A stretch of 64,000 nt of DNA from Dehalobacter sp. 12DCB1 (GTDB lineage: Bacteria; Bacillota; Desulfitobacteriia; Desulfitobacteriales; Syntrophobotulaceae), in contig NZ_POSF01000013.1 of the NCBI RefSeq assembly GCF_004343605.1, forward strand, positions 221,098 to 285,097, in the 5' to 3' direction. The position numbers were made by a program, and so were the translations under genes. Below, piece after piece: positions 55,210-64,000 of this stretch. The stretch's first letter is position 1, and every line of letters starts with the position of its first letter. The notes under the pieces were generated by a model. That model was not told the DNA's origin, searched no databases, and saw nothing but the letters and a program-made list of their open reading frames with translations.

Positions 55210-56628
55210 TTAGCGTTTGCGTTTCCAATTAAACATTCTGTCATTGGGATCATTCCACCAGGCATCAATATCGGCCTGTGTGTAGTTTTTCATTTCCGTA
55301 CCAAAGCCGAAAGCGTCGTCCATCTTGATGAAGATGGAATTAAAGGCTGAAGTCTTGGAAGATATCATCTTCACGGCGCTGTGTATCCAGGAATCCGGTT
55401 TACTATACGGACAGTCGGCGATGCAGACCACACATCCTTCGGTCTTTTTGAGCCAGTACTCCAGGCAGGTCCAAGTGTTGACAATCCAGCGTTTGGCACC
55501 GGGATTATTTCCAGTACAGGCTATAGTAGTTCCTGGTTCATCTTCCATTGAAATGGATTTGGATGGGCAATTTATAGCGCACTTTTTGCAAGTTTTGCAG
55601 AAATCTGCTACGCCGAATGAAATGGGTTTGTCAATAGCGAGCGGCATGTCGGTTACTACCTTTGCCAAACGTACCATACTGCCGTATTCAGGGTTGACGA
55701 GCATGCCGTGACGACCGACTTCTCCCAACCCGGCAGCGGCAGCCATGGGCACGGATAGCGCGGAATCGTTGCACATGGGGATGGCATTATAACCCAATTC
55801 CCGGATAAACGTAGCAATTTTACCAACGCCTTCAGTCATCTCGGAATAACCGAGATATATTGAGGAAAGCGCAAACGCTGTGTCGGCATATTTTGCTACG
55901 AAGGAGCCGTCCTCCGGATAAGCGATTACGATGACATATTTCATAGATTTAGGAACGCGCCATTCTCCCTTTAACTTTTCGGGTTTGGTATATTGATCGG
56001 AAATAATAATTTTATCTTTTGCGCGTGTTGTTGAATACCACCAATTTTCTTGCATCTCAGTGATGCCGACCGCACATGGATTACAGAAGTTGGCAAATTT
56101 TTTAATAGCCTTACTGTTATTTTCCGGGGTATCCTCCCATTTGCCGCAGGCGTTGGGAAGAGGAGCCACGTAATTGGTGCCCCAATCGGTAAGTAAAGCA
56201 TTGTACATATCTTTCTTAGCACCAGTTTCAAAAGCGTAATCACGAAGGCTGTACCCAGGCGCACCGCTTTTGCATTTATCAATCTTCAAAATGGTATCCA
56301 AATATGTTCGCCAGTACATACCATTGCAAAATTGATTGGCAAAATTTGGATCCTCAAAGGCCGTCATTCCCTCATCGAACCGCTGCAATTTATTGCAATC
56401 AGCAAAAGGCGGTAAATCATAAGGCGGCACATCCAGATATTTGATAGCTCCTTTTACACCTGCCTGGGCAGGAGCCATATAGTCTGCCATTGCGACTCCG
56501 GGGGTAGTAAGATTAATTGCACCTGCAGCAGCACCAATTGCGGTGGTGACACCGGCTATTTTCAGAAAGTCTCTTCTGTTAAATTTTTTAGATTCTTTGT
56601 TTTGAATATTATTTTCTTTTTCTCCCAT
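55210..56628 (-). CDS. rdhA: Reductive dehalogenase catalytic subunit, copy 1
   Basis: A 472-residue Tat-exported reductive dehalogenase precursor with the same domain layout as its neighbour: RRDFLKIAG signal, corrinoid-binding core, and two [4Fe-4S] motifs (CKTCKKCAINCP; then a Cys, ten residues and CVVCIADCP). The middle part (about 65-165) differs greatly from copy 2 and has extra cysteines (for example ADCNKL and DKCKSG). In this copy the second cluster motif has a single Cys where copy 2 has Cys-Cys. It lies directly downstream of the intact RR-HK genes, so it is the copy most likely under their control. Confidence 0.95.
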   Translation of the reverse strand: MGEKENNIQNKESKKFNRRDFLKIAGVTTAIGAAAGAINLTTPGVAMADYMAPAQAGVKGAIKYLDVPPYDLPPFADCNKLQRFDEGMTAFEDPNFANQFCNGMYWRTYLDTILKIDKCKSGAPGYSLRDYAFETGAKKDMYNALLTDWGTNYVAPLPNACGKWEDTPENNSKAIKKFANFCNPCAVGITEMQENWWYSTTRAKDKIIISDQYTKPEKLKGEWRVPKSMKYVIVIAYPEDGSFVAKYADTAFALSSIYLGYSEMTEGVGKIATFIRELGYNAIPMCNDSALSVPMAAAAGLGEVGRHGMLVNPEYGSMVRLAKVVTDMPLAIDKPISFGVADFCKTCKKCAINCPSKSISMEDEPGTTIACTGNNPGAKRWIVNTWTCLEYWLKKTEGCVVCIADCPYSKPDSWIHSAVKMISSKTSAFNSIFIKMDDAFGFGTEMKNYTQADIDAWWNDPNDRMFNWKRKR

Positions 56629-56655
56629 TTAATTTATTTTCCTCCTTTCTTATTC

Positions 56656-56955
56656 TTAGGCTCCAATGGTCGGCTGGATATCTTTCTTCTTGCCCAGATC
56701 TTTACGTATGCCGAAGATATACACTATCACACCGAGGACAACGAAGATACCACCAAAGAAAAGGATCCCCATCCATCCTGCACGAGTGGCTTCTTCAGAA
56801 AAGCAAGCTAAGCTGAAAGCCGCCACAAATACGCCAATCAAATACCAAATCGCAAGTGCTGCCCACCAATACCAAGTGAGTTTTTTTAGTACAGGCCAGA
56901 AATAAATGAACAATCCGCCTGTTAACAGTCCGATAAGCCAAATCAAAAATGTCAT
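56656..56955 (-). CDS. rdhB: Reductive dehalogenase membrane anchor, copy 1
   Basis: A 99-residue three-helix membrane protein, nearly identical to the copy at 54153-54452; the few differences are conservative and mostly in helix 2 and the C-terminal tail. It precedes rdhA by 27 bases. GGGAGG lies 8 bases before the ATG. Confidence 0.93.
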   Translation of the reverse strand: MTFLIWLIGLLTGGLFIYFWPVLKKLTWYWWAALAIWYLIGVFVAAFSLACFSEEATRAGWMGILFFGGIFVVLGVIVYIFGIRKDLGKKKDIQPTIGA

Positions 56956-57219
56956 AAAAAAGTCCTCCCTTCTTTACTATTGAAGCCCTGATAAGAATGA
57001 GCCACTAGTACCGGATTGAGAGTGTCTTGACCAGAGATTTGATTATTTTAGATAAATCCTCCCTTCATTTCAAATTTTTTAGGTTAATGACTATGGTTCC
57101 TATGATGTAATCCGAATTTAGTATATAAGTAAATCTTCGAGAGGTGGTTTCTCAATTGTAAAAAATTCATAAACTGCCGTTTACAGATTATTACACTTTA
57201 CCAAGTCTCGCCCCAGAAT
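56956..57219. promoter_or_regulatory. Leader of rdhB copy 1
   Basis: This is the partner of the leader at 54453-54770, with the same conserved block. It lies between the kinase terminator and rdhB, so rdhBA must have its own promoter here. No exact -35/-10 pair or dehalobox stands out by eye. Confidence 0.45.
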
Positions 57220-57251
57220 AAAAAAAATGACCTCCCACTAAAAGTAGGAGG
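57220..57251 (-). terminator. Terminator of the RR-HK operon
   Basis: On the minus strand CCTCCTACT, loop TTT, AGTGGGAGG (57231-57251) is followed by a run of eight T residues (57220-57227). It separates the two-component genes from rdhBA. Confidence 0.8.
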
Positions 57252-57286
57252 AATGTAACAAAGGCTAATGTTATGTTGGAGTCTAT

Positions 57287-58684
57287 TTAAATCTCAGCCG
57301 GGAAGGCAACCTTAAAACAACTTACTCCGTTTGTGCTTTCAACTTCGATCGTCCCACCGTGCAGAATTATCAACTGCTTGGTTATCGCTAGTCCAAGACC
57401 TACCCCTTCCGAATTACGGGCCTTGTTAGCCTTATAAAATCTTTCGAAAATATAAGGTAAATCCTCTGGACTAATTCCTTCACCGGAATTACTAATGGTA
57501 ACACTCACCCATTTCCCGTCTTCACTACTCTCCACTAAAATATCACCGGTTTCCGGCGTATAGCTTGCCGCATTTTTAATAAGGTTATCAAAAATTTGAA
57601 CCAGCCTTAGCTCATCTCCTCTGATATAAGCGGCAAAATATTCGTCGAAGGTAATACGCATTACGATTTTCTTTTCAGTGAATATCGATTCGAATTTTGC
57701 AATACTTCGCCGCAATAATTCAGCAATATCTACTCGTTCATACTCCAGTTTAAAGTCTGATGATTGAATATGCGTTAAATCCATAAGATCATTAATCAAT
57801 TGGGACATCCTCAGTACTTCATTAAGGATCATTTCGGTATAATATACCTGCTTATCTGATGATACTTTTTTTTCTATTATAACCTGTAACATACTACGAA
57901 TAACTGTAATCGGAGATCTAAGTTCATGGGAGACATTCTCTAAGAATCGTCTTCGAGCATCCTCTGTGTCTTCAAGTTGGCTGGCCATATAATTTATAGA
58001 ATCAGACAGTTCTTTAAGTTCATCGGTTGAATTTGCCGGTACCCTAACGGAAAAATCCCCAGCGGCAATCTGGCGTGTGGTTTTGTTCATATCCAGTAAG
58101 GGATTTACTATTTTCTTTGATAAGACAATGTATAGGAGCGACAAAGCACCGCAAAATAAAAAGGCTGTTGCCCATATTAGTACAATAATCATATTCGCTG
58201 CGGGCGCATAACCCTGGTAAGTACCATGATAAACTATGGCTCCCTTAACCTGCCCCTGCCTAATAAATGGGACGGTATAGTAATAGTACTCTACTCTATT
58301 GGTATCGTTAATAAAAGTAGAACACGTTTGCTTGCTGTCATTAAAACACTTTTCTATATCCCTGGTTAAAATCATGTTGTTTTGGAGCGGGGCCTTCTGT
58401 TTGGTATCCAATATTATCTGTCTATATTCATTATAAATTAGGATCCTGGAATTTATTACGGCCAAATTATCTCGTTCAATGATATTCCTGGCAAATTCGT
58501 CACTGCTAATGTGTTGATCCAGCAAATTGAAGTATAATTGTCCGATTTCCCTGCTATCCTTCATAAGACGGTTGAATCTATTTTGTTGAATAAAGGAGTC
58601 AAGCGTAATGGAAAAAAGGAAATTAAGTATTATACAATAAATAATCAAGGACAATGCAAATGTCAAAATCAATTTGCGCCTCAT
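57287..58684 (-). CDS. Membrane sensor histidine kinase of the rdh locus
   Basis: A 465-residue kinase with membrane helices at about 8-28 and 163-188, an extracytoplasmic sensor of about 135 residues with two Cys (about 113 and 121), HAMP (about 190-240), HisKA with NVSHELRSPITVI (His253), and a HATPase domain (NLIKNAASYTP, GEGISP, GVGLGLAITK). It overlaps the response regulator by 4 bases. It probably senses an organohalide or a redox change outside the membrane and controls the downstream rdhBA. A fragment of a paralogue lies at 54771-55017. Confidence 0.9.
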   Translation of the reverse strand: MRRKLILTFALSLIIYCIILNFLFSITLDSFIQQNRFNRLMKDSREIGQLYFNLLDQHISSDEFARNIIERDNLAVINSRILIYNEYRQIILDTKQKAPLQNNMILTRDIEKCFNDSKQTCSTFINDTNRVEYYYYTVPFIRQGQVKGAIVYHGTYQGYAPAANMIIVLIWATAFLFCGALSLLYIVLSKKIVNPLLDMNKTTRQIAAGDFSVRVPANSTDELKELSDSINYMASQLEDTEDARRRFLENVSHELRSPITVIRSMLQVIIEKKVSSDKQVYYTEMILNEVLRMSQLINDLMDLTHIQSSDFKLEYERVDIAELLRRSIAKFESIFTEKKIVMRITFDEYFAAYIRGDELRLVQIFDNLIKNAASYTPETGDILVESSEDGKWVSVTISNSGEGISPEDLPYIFERFYKANKARNSEGVGLGLAITKQLIILHGGTIEVESTNGVSCFKVAFPAEI

Positions 58685-59370
58685 TTAGCAACCTCAAGTT
58701 TATAACCTATCGTCCATACGGTTTTGATTTCTACTTTATCAACCCCTTTAAGCTTAGCCCTTAGCCTATTAATATGGACATCCACTGTTCTGGTTAAACA
58801 TGAATTTTCAAAACCCCATATTTTTTCCATTAGTTCAATTCGGGTAAACACTTTGTTTATGTTGGTCGCCATTAGGTATAACATATCCATTTCCTTAGGA
58901 GAAAGTGATATATCTTTATCTCTAAAACGAATTAGATAATTGGCCGGATCTATTGTTAATTTCTCTATTTTTAGTGGAAGAAGTACCTTCTGCTCCTCCG
59001 GATTGATACGCCTTAACATTGCTTGAACCCTAAAGACAATCTCTCGGGGGTCAAAAGGCTTGACAATATATTCGTCAATTCCAAGTTGGAAGCCAAGTGC
59101 CTTATTATGAAAATCCCCACTAGCAGTCAGTAAGAAAATTGGGACTTTTGACTTATTGCGGATATACTTGCAAACCTCCCAGCCGTTCAGCTCAGGTATC
59201 ATTATGTCCAAAATAATCAATGCATAGCTATCCTTGCCGAATTTCCTGATAGCCTCCTGCCCATTATAGCAACAAACCACCGAATAATCTTCTTTCTCCA
59301 GATAGAGCTTCAATACCTCACACACATTAATATCATCATCAACCAACAGAATGGCTTCACGTGTTTTCAT
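58681..59370 (-). CDS. OmpR-type response regulator of the rdh locus
   Basis: A 229-residue regulator with an N-terminal receiver (Asp55 in LIILDIMIPELNG) and a C-terminal winged helix (ISLSPKEMDMLYLMATN, LTRTVDVHINRLRAKL). AAAGGAG lies before the start at 59370. It forms an operon with the kinase. A 70-bp remnant of a paralogue lies at 50306-50376. It is the likely activator of rdhBA. Confidence 0.92.
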   Translation of the reverse strand: MKTREAILLVDDDINVCEVLKLYLEKEDYSVVCCYNGQEAIRKFGKDSYALIILDIMIPELNGWEVCKYIRNKSKVPIFLLTASGDFHNKALGFQLGIDEYIVKPFDPREIVFRVQAMLRRINPEEQKVLLPLKIEKLTIDPANYLIRFRDKDISLSPKEMDMLYLMATNINKVFTRIELMEKIWGFENSCLTRTVDVHINRLRAKLKGVDKVEIKTVWTIGYKLEVAK

Positions 59371-59626
59371 ATCCTGCTCAACTTCTCCTTTCCGAATTTC
59401 CGGTAAATTAGCCAGTAAACAGAAAAGTGAATTCATACTCTTAGTTACCTGTATAACAATCGTTCAACTACGCAATTCTCATGATATAGAAACTAGAAGC
59501 TGTTGTGGCCTACAAAACATAAAAACGAATTGGCGATGTACAATAAATATTTGCTATATCCTTTTGTCTCTAATCTTTAAATCTGTTCATGAACATCAAT
59601 GTTTTGGAGGGAGACAAAGGGTTTTT

Positions 59627-61405
59627 CTAAAATTTGAAACTGGCCATCACCTTATTAAGCTCGTTAACGCTTTCTTGTGAAAGGTTTGCAAATTTAGATA
59701 GTTTATCTGATTTATTGAACATATTGACAGCCTTCTGAGCTATCACACCCGAACCTTCCGCCACCTCGTCATTTGCATTAGCTATACCTTCTATGGAGTT
59801 GACCATTTTTTGCACAGACACAGACAATCGCTGTGCCGTAGCCCCAAAATCTTTGACTATACTGCTAATCTGATTGCTATCCATGGTATATTGTTCACCG
59901 GTCTGAACGAAGGAATCATAGTCCTTAACGACTTTAGAATCAATGAACATTAGCAACTCTTCGGAATATTGCACAAGATTGTTTACCGATGCAATTACGT
60001 CTTTTGTAATTTTTTGTATTTCGGTTACAGCTTTGCTTGAGTCTTCCGCGAGTTTTCTAATCTCATCCGAGACAACAGCAAAACCCCTTCCTGCCTCACC
60101 AGCTCTCGCAGCTTCAATAGCTGCATTCAAAGCAAGCAGATTGGTCTGTTTGGTTATGGACAAAATAGAATTTGTGAGGAGATTGATTTCCTCAACAGTC
60201 TTTGATTTTTCAATAGCTTCCCTCAGCTTTTCATTCGTGTTTGAATAGATGTTATATGCTGAGTTCCTTGATTTATTTGAAACCTCTTTAAGTTCTTCTG
60301 CGCGCTTGGAAATTTCTTGTGTAGATTTCCTGCCTTGTTCTACCTTTTTCTCAATTGTTTCTATTGCAGATATGAACTCATCAGACATTTCTCTCATCAG
60401 AATCGTAGACGCCGCTGTCTCTTCCATGGAAGCGCTTAATTCTTCAGTTATTGCTGAAACCTCTTCGATTTGGGAATTCAGTTCGACGGTGTCATTACTG
60501 ACATTGGCAACAGTACCGGAAACACCGCTTATAGCCTGTGAAACACCTAATATTAGCGTTCGCAGATTGTTTGTCATAGTGTTTATCGAACTCGCAAGAA
60601 TTCCGAATTCATCCATTTTTTTCACCTTGATCTGTTCGACGTTTATCTCCCCGTTGCTGATTCTTTTTGCAATGTTGTTAATATTGTCAAGTATCTTTAA
60701 TGTAGATTTTGACAGAAAAGAAAATAGTATCAGGGAAATAAGACTAAAAAGCAGTATCCCGATAATCGTATATAATTTTAAATATGGGAGTGAACCGTAA
60801 AACTCTTCAGTAAAAACGCCTATCCCAAATGTCCAGCCCCAAGGCTCAAAATATCCGACTAAACCTACTTGATCTCTTGCCACCTTGTCATTAGGATTTT
60901 TCCAGGGATAAACAAGAACCTTCTGATTAATATCGTCGCCGACACTTGGTTTTTTTGCAAGATTTATAAGCTTTTCAATATAGTACATTTGGGCAGCGGG
61001 GACCACATCTTTAAGGTTTTTATCCTCATATCCGTAAACATGCATAACAACACTGTAGTCGTCGAGACAAGCCCACAAATGGCCGTCTTGTTTATATGTA
61101 AAGGGTGTTTTTTTAAAATCCCGAGTATTTTTCTGGGTATCCAGAGGGCCGTCAATAAATGTCTTTGCTTGTTCCTGCGCTTCTGCCAAAGACAGCTTTC
61201 CCTGCTTAACCTGCTCGTCAAGTACTTTACATAACTGAACCGCAGTATCAACCGTATTCTGTAGATCTCTGACTCCAGCAGTATAAAGCTCACTTTTGGC
61301 GGTTTGATAAATTAAAATTCCCACCATCGATGATGCCAGTATCATAAATACGAGAACGATTAGATTGAGCTTCCATCTAATGCTAATTGATTTTTTTACT
61401 TGCAT
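59627..61405 (-). CDS. Cache-domain methyl-accepting chemotaxis protein
   Basis: A 592-residue receptor. A membrane helix at about 12-32 is followed by an extracellular single-Cache domain (about 38-205) with [10 protein letters not shown] and [16 protein letters not shown] second helix lies at about 210-232, then a HAMP-like region and a signalling domain with tip [21 protein letters not shown]. Cache domains of this type bind small carboxylates or other metabolites. The start at 61405 is set by TGGAGG. Its place inside the rdh locus suggests chemotaxis towards or away from an organohalide or electron donor; this is inference. Confidence 0.9.
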   Translation of the reverse strand: MQVKKSISIRWKLNLIVLVFMILASSMVGILIYQTAKSELYTAGVRDLQNTVDTAVQLCKVLDEQVKQGKLSLAEAQEQAKTFIDGPLDTQKNTRDFKKTPFTYKQDGHLWACLDDYSVVMHVYGYEDKNLKDVVPAAQMYYIEKLINLAKKPSVGDDINQKVLVYPWKNPNDKVARDQVGLVGYFEPWGWTFGIGVFTEEFYGSLPYLKLYTIIGILLFSLISLILFSFLSKSTLKILDNINNIAKRISNGEINVEQIKVKKMDEFGILASSINTMTNNLRTLILGVSQAISGVSGTVANVSNDTVELNSQIEEVSAITEELSASMEETAASTILMREMSDEFISAIETIEKKVEQGRKSTQEISKRAEELKEVSNKSRNSAYNIYSNTNEKLREAIEKSKTVEEINLLTNSILSITKQTNLLALNAAIEAARAGEAGRGFAVVSDEIRKLAEDSSKAVTEIQKITKDVIASVNNLVQYSEELLMFIDSKVVKDYDSFVQTGEQYTMDSNQISSIVKDFGATAQRLSVSVQKMVNSIEGIANANDEVAEGSGVIAQKAVNMFNKSDKLSKFANLSQESVNELNKVMASFKF

Positions 61406-61680
61406 ATTTGACCTCCATCCATAATAAAGAATTACTACCACATTAGTTACCCAAATAGTCTGCTAACGGTCAAGTCACATAGTGGATGCCTGTACCGCAT
61501 AGAACATTATTTTTTGCCGTCTATCTTCATTACGGACAACGTCCATGTAAATATAATTTTGCAGCTTTTTAATAGGATAAAATTTATTTTGTAAGATTCT
61601 ATAAATATACCCTATCAATAAATATTAAGCCTATAAACTGCTTTACAATTGGAAGAAAATCTTAAAAAACAGATATTAAC

Positions 61681-61771
61681 GACATGGTGCGGCGCTAAGT
61701 GAAGCTCTGATGCGGAACGTCGCTGTTGTACATGAATGGCATAACAGTCGAAAAGCGAATGGCACCATGTC
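61681..61771. repeat. Structured inverted-repeat element, copy 3
   Basis: GACATGGTGC (61681-61690) pairs perfectly with GCACCATGTC (61762-61771) across 71 nt. The interior (GAAGCTCTGATGCGGAACG and later AACAGTCGAAAAGCG) aligns with the interior of copy 2 at 22334-22399, though less closely than copy 1. The arms differ in sequence from the other copies. Confidence 0.5.
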
Positions 61772-61789
61772 TTCAAACTCAGCTTAGCC

Positions 61790-61828
61790 AAAAAAATGCT
61801 GATAACAGTCTAAAAAACTATTATCAGC
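61790..61828 (-). terminator. Terminator of the cprT-cprK-like operon
   Basis: GCTGATAA (61798-61805) pairs with TTATCAGC (61821-61828); on the minus strand the stem is followed by A then seven T residues. Confidence 0.75.
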
Positions 61829-62012
61829 GTCATATTTGTTAGTGTTATTCTGTACATTCATGGCGGCCTCAGCCTCTTTATATACTTGAGAAAATCACTT
61901 ACAATTGGGGCTTACTTTCAAGAGATTTCTACATAAGCAGAATATCTACTTACATAGGGTTTTCCATAATCACTAAGCAATTGTAGAAAAGGATACTTTT
62001 GTCTTTATATGA

Positions 62013-62714
62013 TTAGGTCTCTAAAAACAATTTAACATACTCGTCATTTATTAATCGATTAGAAACAAAAAGCTTTTGCTGGGAAGATCTAATTTTCCCT
62101 TCAGATCTATACTGATTGAAGATATTGCACACTGTAACCCTGGATAAGCCAATGAGTTGCGCGATTTGGGTATGTGACAGGTTAATCGGCAACTCATACC
62201 AATCCCTTGCTTCCCTATATTCCATGTATTGAAGCAAAGTAATAAAGAAATATACTAGCTTTTTCTCCGAAGGAAAATACGTAGATAAATTAATCATTTG
62301 ATAAGCACTTTTACATCTGGTGAATATACTATCAATCATCTCAAGATTTAAATCGATATCCTCTCTCATCCCCTGAATCAGAATGTCCCGGGAAACCAAG
62401 TAAAACTCACAGTCTCGGATAGCTTTGAAAGATAAGGGAATCGGCACCTGGTCTAAAGCCGCTGCTAAGCCAAAAGGCCTTTTTGGCCCAAGTATAGAAG
62501 CAATCCTAGAATCCCCGGCAGGATTATTGAAACAAAGAGCAACCCAACCTTCGACAATGTAGTACCCATGTTGCACAATTTCTCCTTCATGCAAGATGGT
62601 GGTTCCTTTTTCAAAGCTCTTTTTAAAGCCCTTTTCCTTCACATAATTAAAGAACCTGTCACTGGCTGGCGGATTCGCCCACTGTAAATACATAGAAGAA
62701 TGCAACACATCCAT
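62013..62714 (-). CDS. rdhK: CprK-like CRP/FNR-family regulator
   Basis: A 233-residue transcription factor. Residues about 20-130 form the cyclic-nucleotide-type effector fold (TTILHEGEIVQHGYYIVEGW) and about 150-230 a winged helix with LSHTQIAQLIGLSRVTVCNIF. It lacks the FNR-type N-terminal Cys cluster. CprK homologues bind halogenated phenols and activate dehalogenase genes at dehaloboxes. AGGAGG sets the start at 62714. It follows the trigger-factor gene by 32 bases. Confidence 0.9.
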   Translation of the reverse strand: MDVLHSSMYLQWANPPASDRFFNYVKEKGFKKSFEKGTTILHEGEIVQHGYYIVEGWVALCFNNPAGDSRIASILGPKRPFGLAAALDQVPIPLSFKAIRDCEFYLVSRDILIQGMREDIDLNLEMIDSIFTRCKSAYQMINLSTYFPSEKKLVYFFITLLQYMEYREARDWYELPINLSHTQIAQLIGLSRVTVCNIFNQYRSEGKIRSSQQKLFVSNRLINDEYVKLFLET

Positions 62715-62746
62715 ATTCATTCCTCCTGAAAGCAATTGATGATCTT

Positions 62747-63694
62747 TTAATTTGCCCTATTAATATTTAGCAAAAAGTCCATCGCTTTTCTCCGTAAATA
62801 CTGTGTCTCCACAAAATGGATGTCAGTAAACATTTCAGACAATTGCCCACTTTCCTGGTCTTTTCTCAGACGACCTCCGAGATATCCGCGCTCTTCTGCT
62901 GTAAGTCCAATTTCTTCCGCCTCAATCACTGCATCTAAAATCCGATCCCTGATCATTCTCTTAGCTGCTTCTTCCTTACATTCCTCCAATAATTCGTCAG
63001 CTGTTATCTTTCTACCCATCAAATAATTGATGAGTTCGATCCCGTCGACATTCTTGATTTCCTTGGCAAATTTATTGTACAAATCTTCCGCTGCTTGATT
63101 AAGATTTTCTTCTCCAAATTCATATTTACTCTGCGCGATGATGGCCTGAAACACAATATTAAGATTGCCTTCCCATTCTTTGGACTTTTTTTCCTCAAAG
63201 ATTTTCTCAGTCAGTTTCTGCTTTAAGTCCTGAAGCGTTTTCAGACTTGGATCAATTTCCTGAATAATGTCTTCCGTCAGTTCCGGCTTTTCAATTCGAA
63301 ATACACGTGTGATTTTAATGTTAAATATAAGTTCACGTCCCAATAAATGTTGAGATTGAAGAATATCCGATTGTATCGTCTTTTTGAAGATTACTAGGTC
63401 TCCCGTCTTCTTCCCAAGTAGGTTTGAGGTCAATTTCGGTATCAGCGCATCGTCGCCTACTCTGAACTGGTAATCGTATTCTCGTACTACCGGAACAGAT
63501 GTATTTTCCTCCACCCCTTCCATATTTATTATAACATAATCTCCTATTTCAATACTTTCATTTTTTTCTATTTCAATTTTTTCCAAAGAATTTATTAAAT
63601 GGTTCATTGCCTCGTCTATTTCATGCTCTTTAACAGATGTATCAAAAAACTTGAGGTTTAATCCTTTATATTGTCCCAACTCGAAATGCTTCAT
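62747..63694 (-). CDS. rdhT: PceT/CprT-like trigger factor without ribosome-binding domain
   Basis: A 315-residue chaperone. It contains the FKBP-type PPIase domain (about 45-130, IEIGDYVIINMEGVEEN) and the helical C-terminal arms of trigger factor (about 140-315) but lacks the ribosome-docking N-terminal domain with its GFRxGK motif. PceT of Desulfitobacterium has this layout and holds RdhA precursors until cofactor insertion and Tat export. It heads a two- or three-gene unit with the CprK-like gene. Confidence 0.9.
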   Translation of the reverse strand: MKHFELGQYKGLNLKFFDTSVKEHEIDEAMNHLINSLEKIEIEKNESIEIGDYVIINMEGVEENTSVPVVREYDYQFRVGDDALIPKLTSNLLGKKTGDLVIFKKTIQSDILQSQHLLGRELIFNIKITRVFRIEKPELTEDIIQEIDPSLKTLQDLKQKLTEKIFEEKKSKEWEGNLNIVFQAIIAQSKYEFGEENLNQAAEDLYNKFAKEIKNVDGIELINYLMGRKITADELLEECKEEAAKRMIRDRILDAVIEAEEIGLTAEERGYLGGRLRKDQESGQLSEMFTDIHFVETQYLRRKAMDFLLNINRAN

Positions 63695-63738
63695 TTCTAC
63701 ATTCCTCCGTCATTATTCTCTGCTTGTTATTAACTGCC

Positions 63739-63954
63739 CTAATCTAAAGAATTCACATTGGTCGTAAGATCACTGGGTAAAAAATGATTTATATTTGTTT
63801 GAGTTATATCATTGTGATTCGCCCCGAGTATTCCTACCGATTGAAGCATCACAAAAATATGGGCTGAAGCAAGAAAAAGAATCAAAATTGTAAAGAGCAG
63901 GTCTTTTACCCTTCCTCTTTTTTGTTCTTCCATCGGTTCCATATTTGTTTCCAT
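63739..63954 (-). CDS. Hypothetical small single-pass membrane protein
   Basis: A 71-residue protein with a charged N-terminus (EEQKRGRVKD), one membrane helix (about 19-41) and a polar tail rich in N and T. AAGGGGGT lies before the start. It precedes the trigger-factor gene by 44 bases on the same strand and may be cotranscribed. No family recognised. Confidence 0.55.
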   Translation of the reverse strand: METNMEPMEEQKRGRVKDLLFTILILFLASAHIFVMLQSVGILGANHNDITQTNINHFLPSDLTTNVNSLD

Positions 63955-64000
63955 GTTCTTACCCCCTTATTTCGCCAGCGATTAATGAGATTATATATAA

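Larger units (their letters stand above)
61406..62012. other. 607-bp intergenic region between mcp and cprK-like gene
   Basis: AT-rich apart from the structured element at 61681-61771. It holds the promoter region of the chemoreceptor (no exact boxes seen) and the terminator of the cprK-like gene. No further gene was seen. Confidence 0.5.

Noticed and set aside
61615..61629. TCAAT and ATTAA resembling a dehalobox (TTAATN4ATTAA)
   Set aside because: The half sites are 5 bases apart, not 4, and one is imperfect. It does not lie close upstream of rdhB. No exact dehalobox was found in the rdh leaders.
1..64000. tRNA, rRNA, CRISPR arrays, transposases
   Set aside because: None was recognised on either strand by reading; short repeats in the window are inverted elements or gene duplications.

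Overview
The window reads as a chromosomal segment of an anaerobic, low-to-mid GC Firmicute that respires organohalides, most likely Dehalobacter or a close Desulfitobacterium relative. The reasons are a reductive dehalogenase locus in the Desulfitobacterium cpr-type order (trigger factor, CprK-like regulator, then rdhB before rdhA, then an rdhC/NosR-like gene), rubrerythrin, pyruvate carboxylase, an agr-like peptide module, strong AGGAGG ribosome binding sites and Firmicute-style terminators. The genus call is inference from gene content.

Left part (1-12.7 kb): a TM1266-like ACT-domain protein, a GAF-domain sensor, rubrerythrin with a candidate PerR box, a hemolysin III/FAH-family pair, an agr-like quorum module (agrB, an unlabelled 40-aa agrD, a membrane protein and a PAS histidine kinase), a lipoprotein, pyruvate carboxylase and a soluble chemoreceptor.

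Middle (12.8-28.1 kb): a contractile tail cluster of PBSX type (sheath, tube, tail assembly chaperone with a programmed -1 frameshift, tape measure, LysM and XkdQ-like hub, DUF2577, DUF2634, baseplate J, DUF2313, fibre). It has an endolysin, a holin-like protein, two paralogous late regulators and an S24 self-cleaving repressor whose operators sit exactly inside the two divergent promoters. There is no terminase, portal, capsid, integrase or replication gene, so it looks like an SOS-inducible tailocin (R-type bacteriocin) rather than a phage.

Next (28-50 kb): carB; then on the minus strand an eight-gene chemotaxis operon headed by a TetR regulator and ending in a six-PAS hybrid kinase and a receiver protein; a HesB/IscA-like gene that reads through an in-frame UGA and is probably a selenoprotein; a Gx-type ECF S component divergent from ecfT-ecfA1-ecfA2; and a single-chain type IIB topoisomerase (TopoVI-B-like ATPase fused to a TopoVI-A/Spo11-like Toprim domain) with a terminator-like hairpin just before its ribosome binding site.

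Right end (50-64 kb): the dehalogenase locus. Two rdhB-rdhA pairs are almost identical in rdhB, the leader and the Tat signal but diverge in the body of RdhA. Between and beside them lie remnants of an rdhC, a histidine kinase and a response regulator. These show that the ancestral unit was RR-HK-rdhB-rdhA-rdhC, that it was tandemly amplified, and that it then collapsed. An intact RR-HK pair, a Cache-domain chemoreceptor, a CprK-like regulator and a PceT-like trigger factor complete the locus. Three copies of a roughly 100-bp structured inverted-repeat element are scattered through the window (about 1.5, 22.4 and 61.7 kb). No tRNA, rRNA, CRISPR array or transposase was seen.
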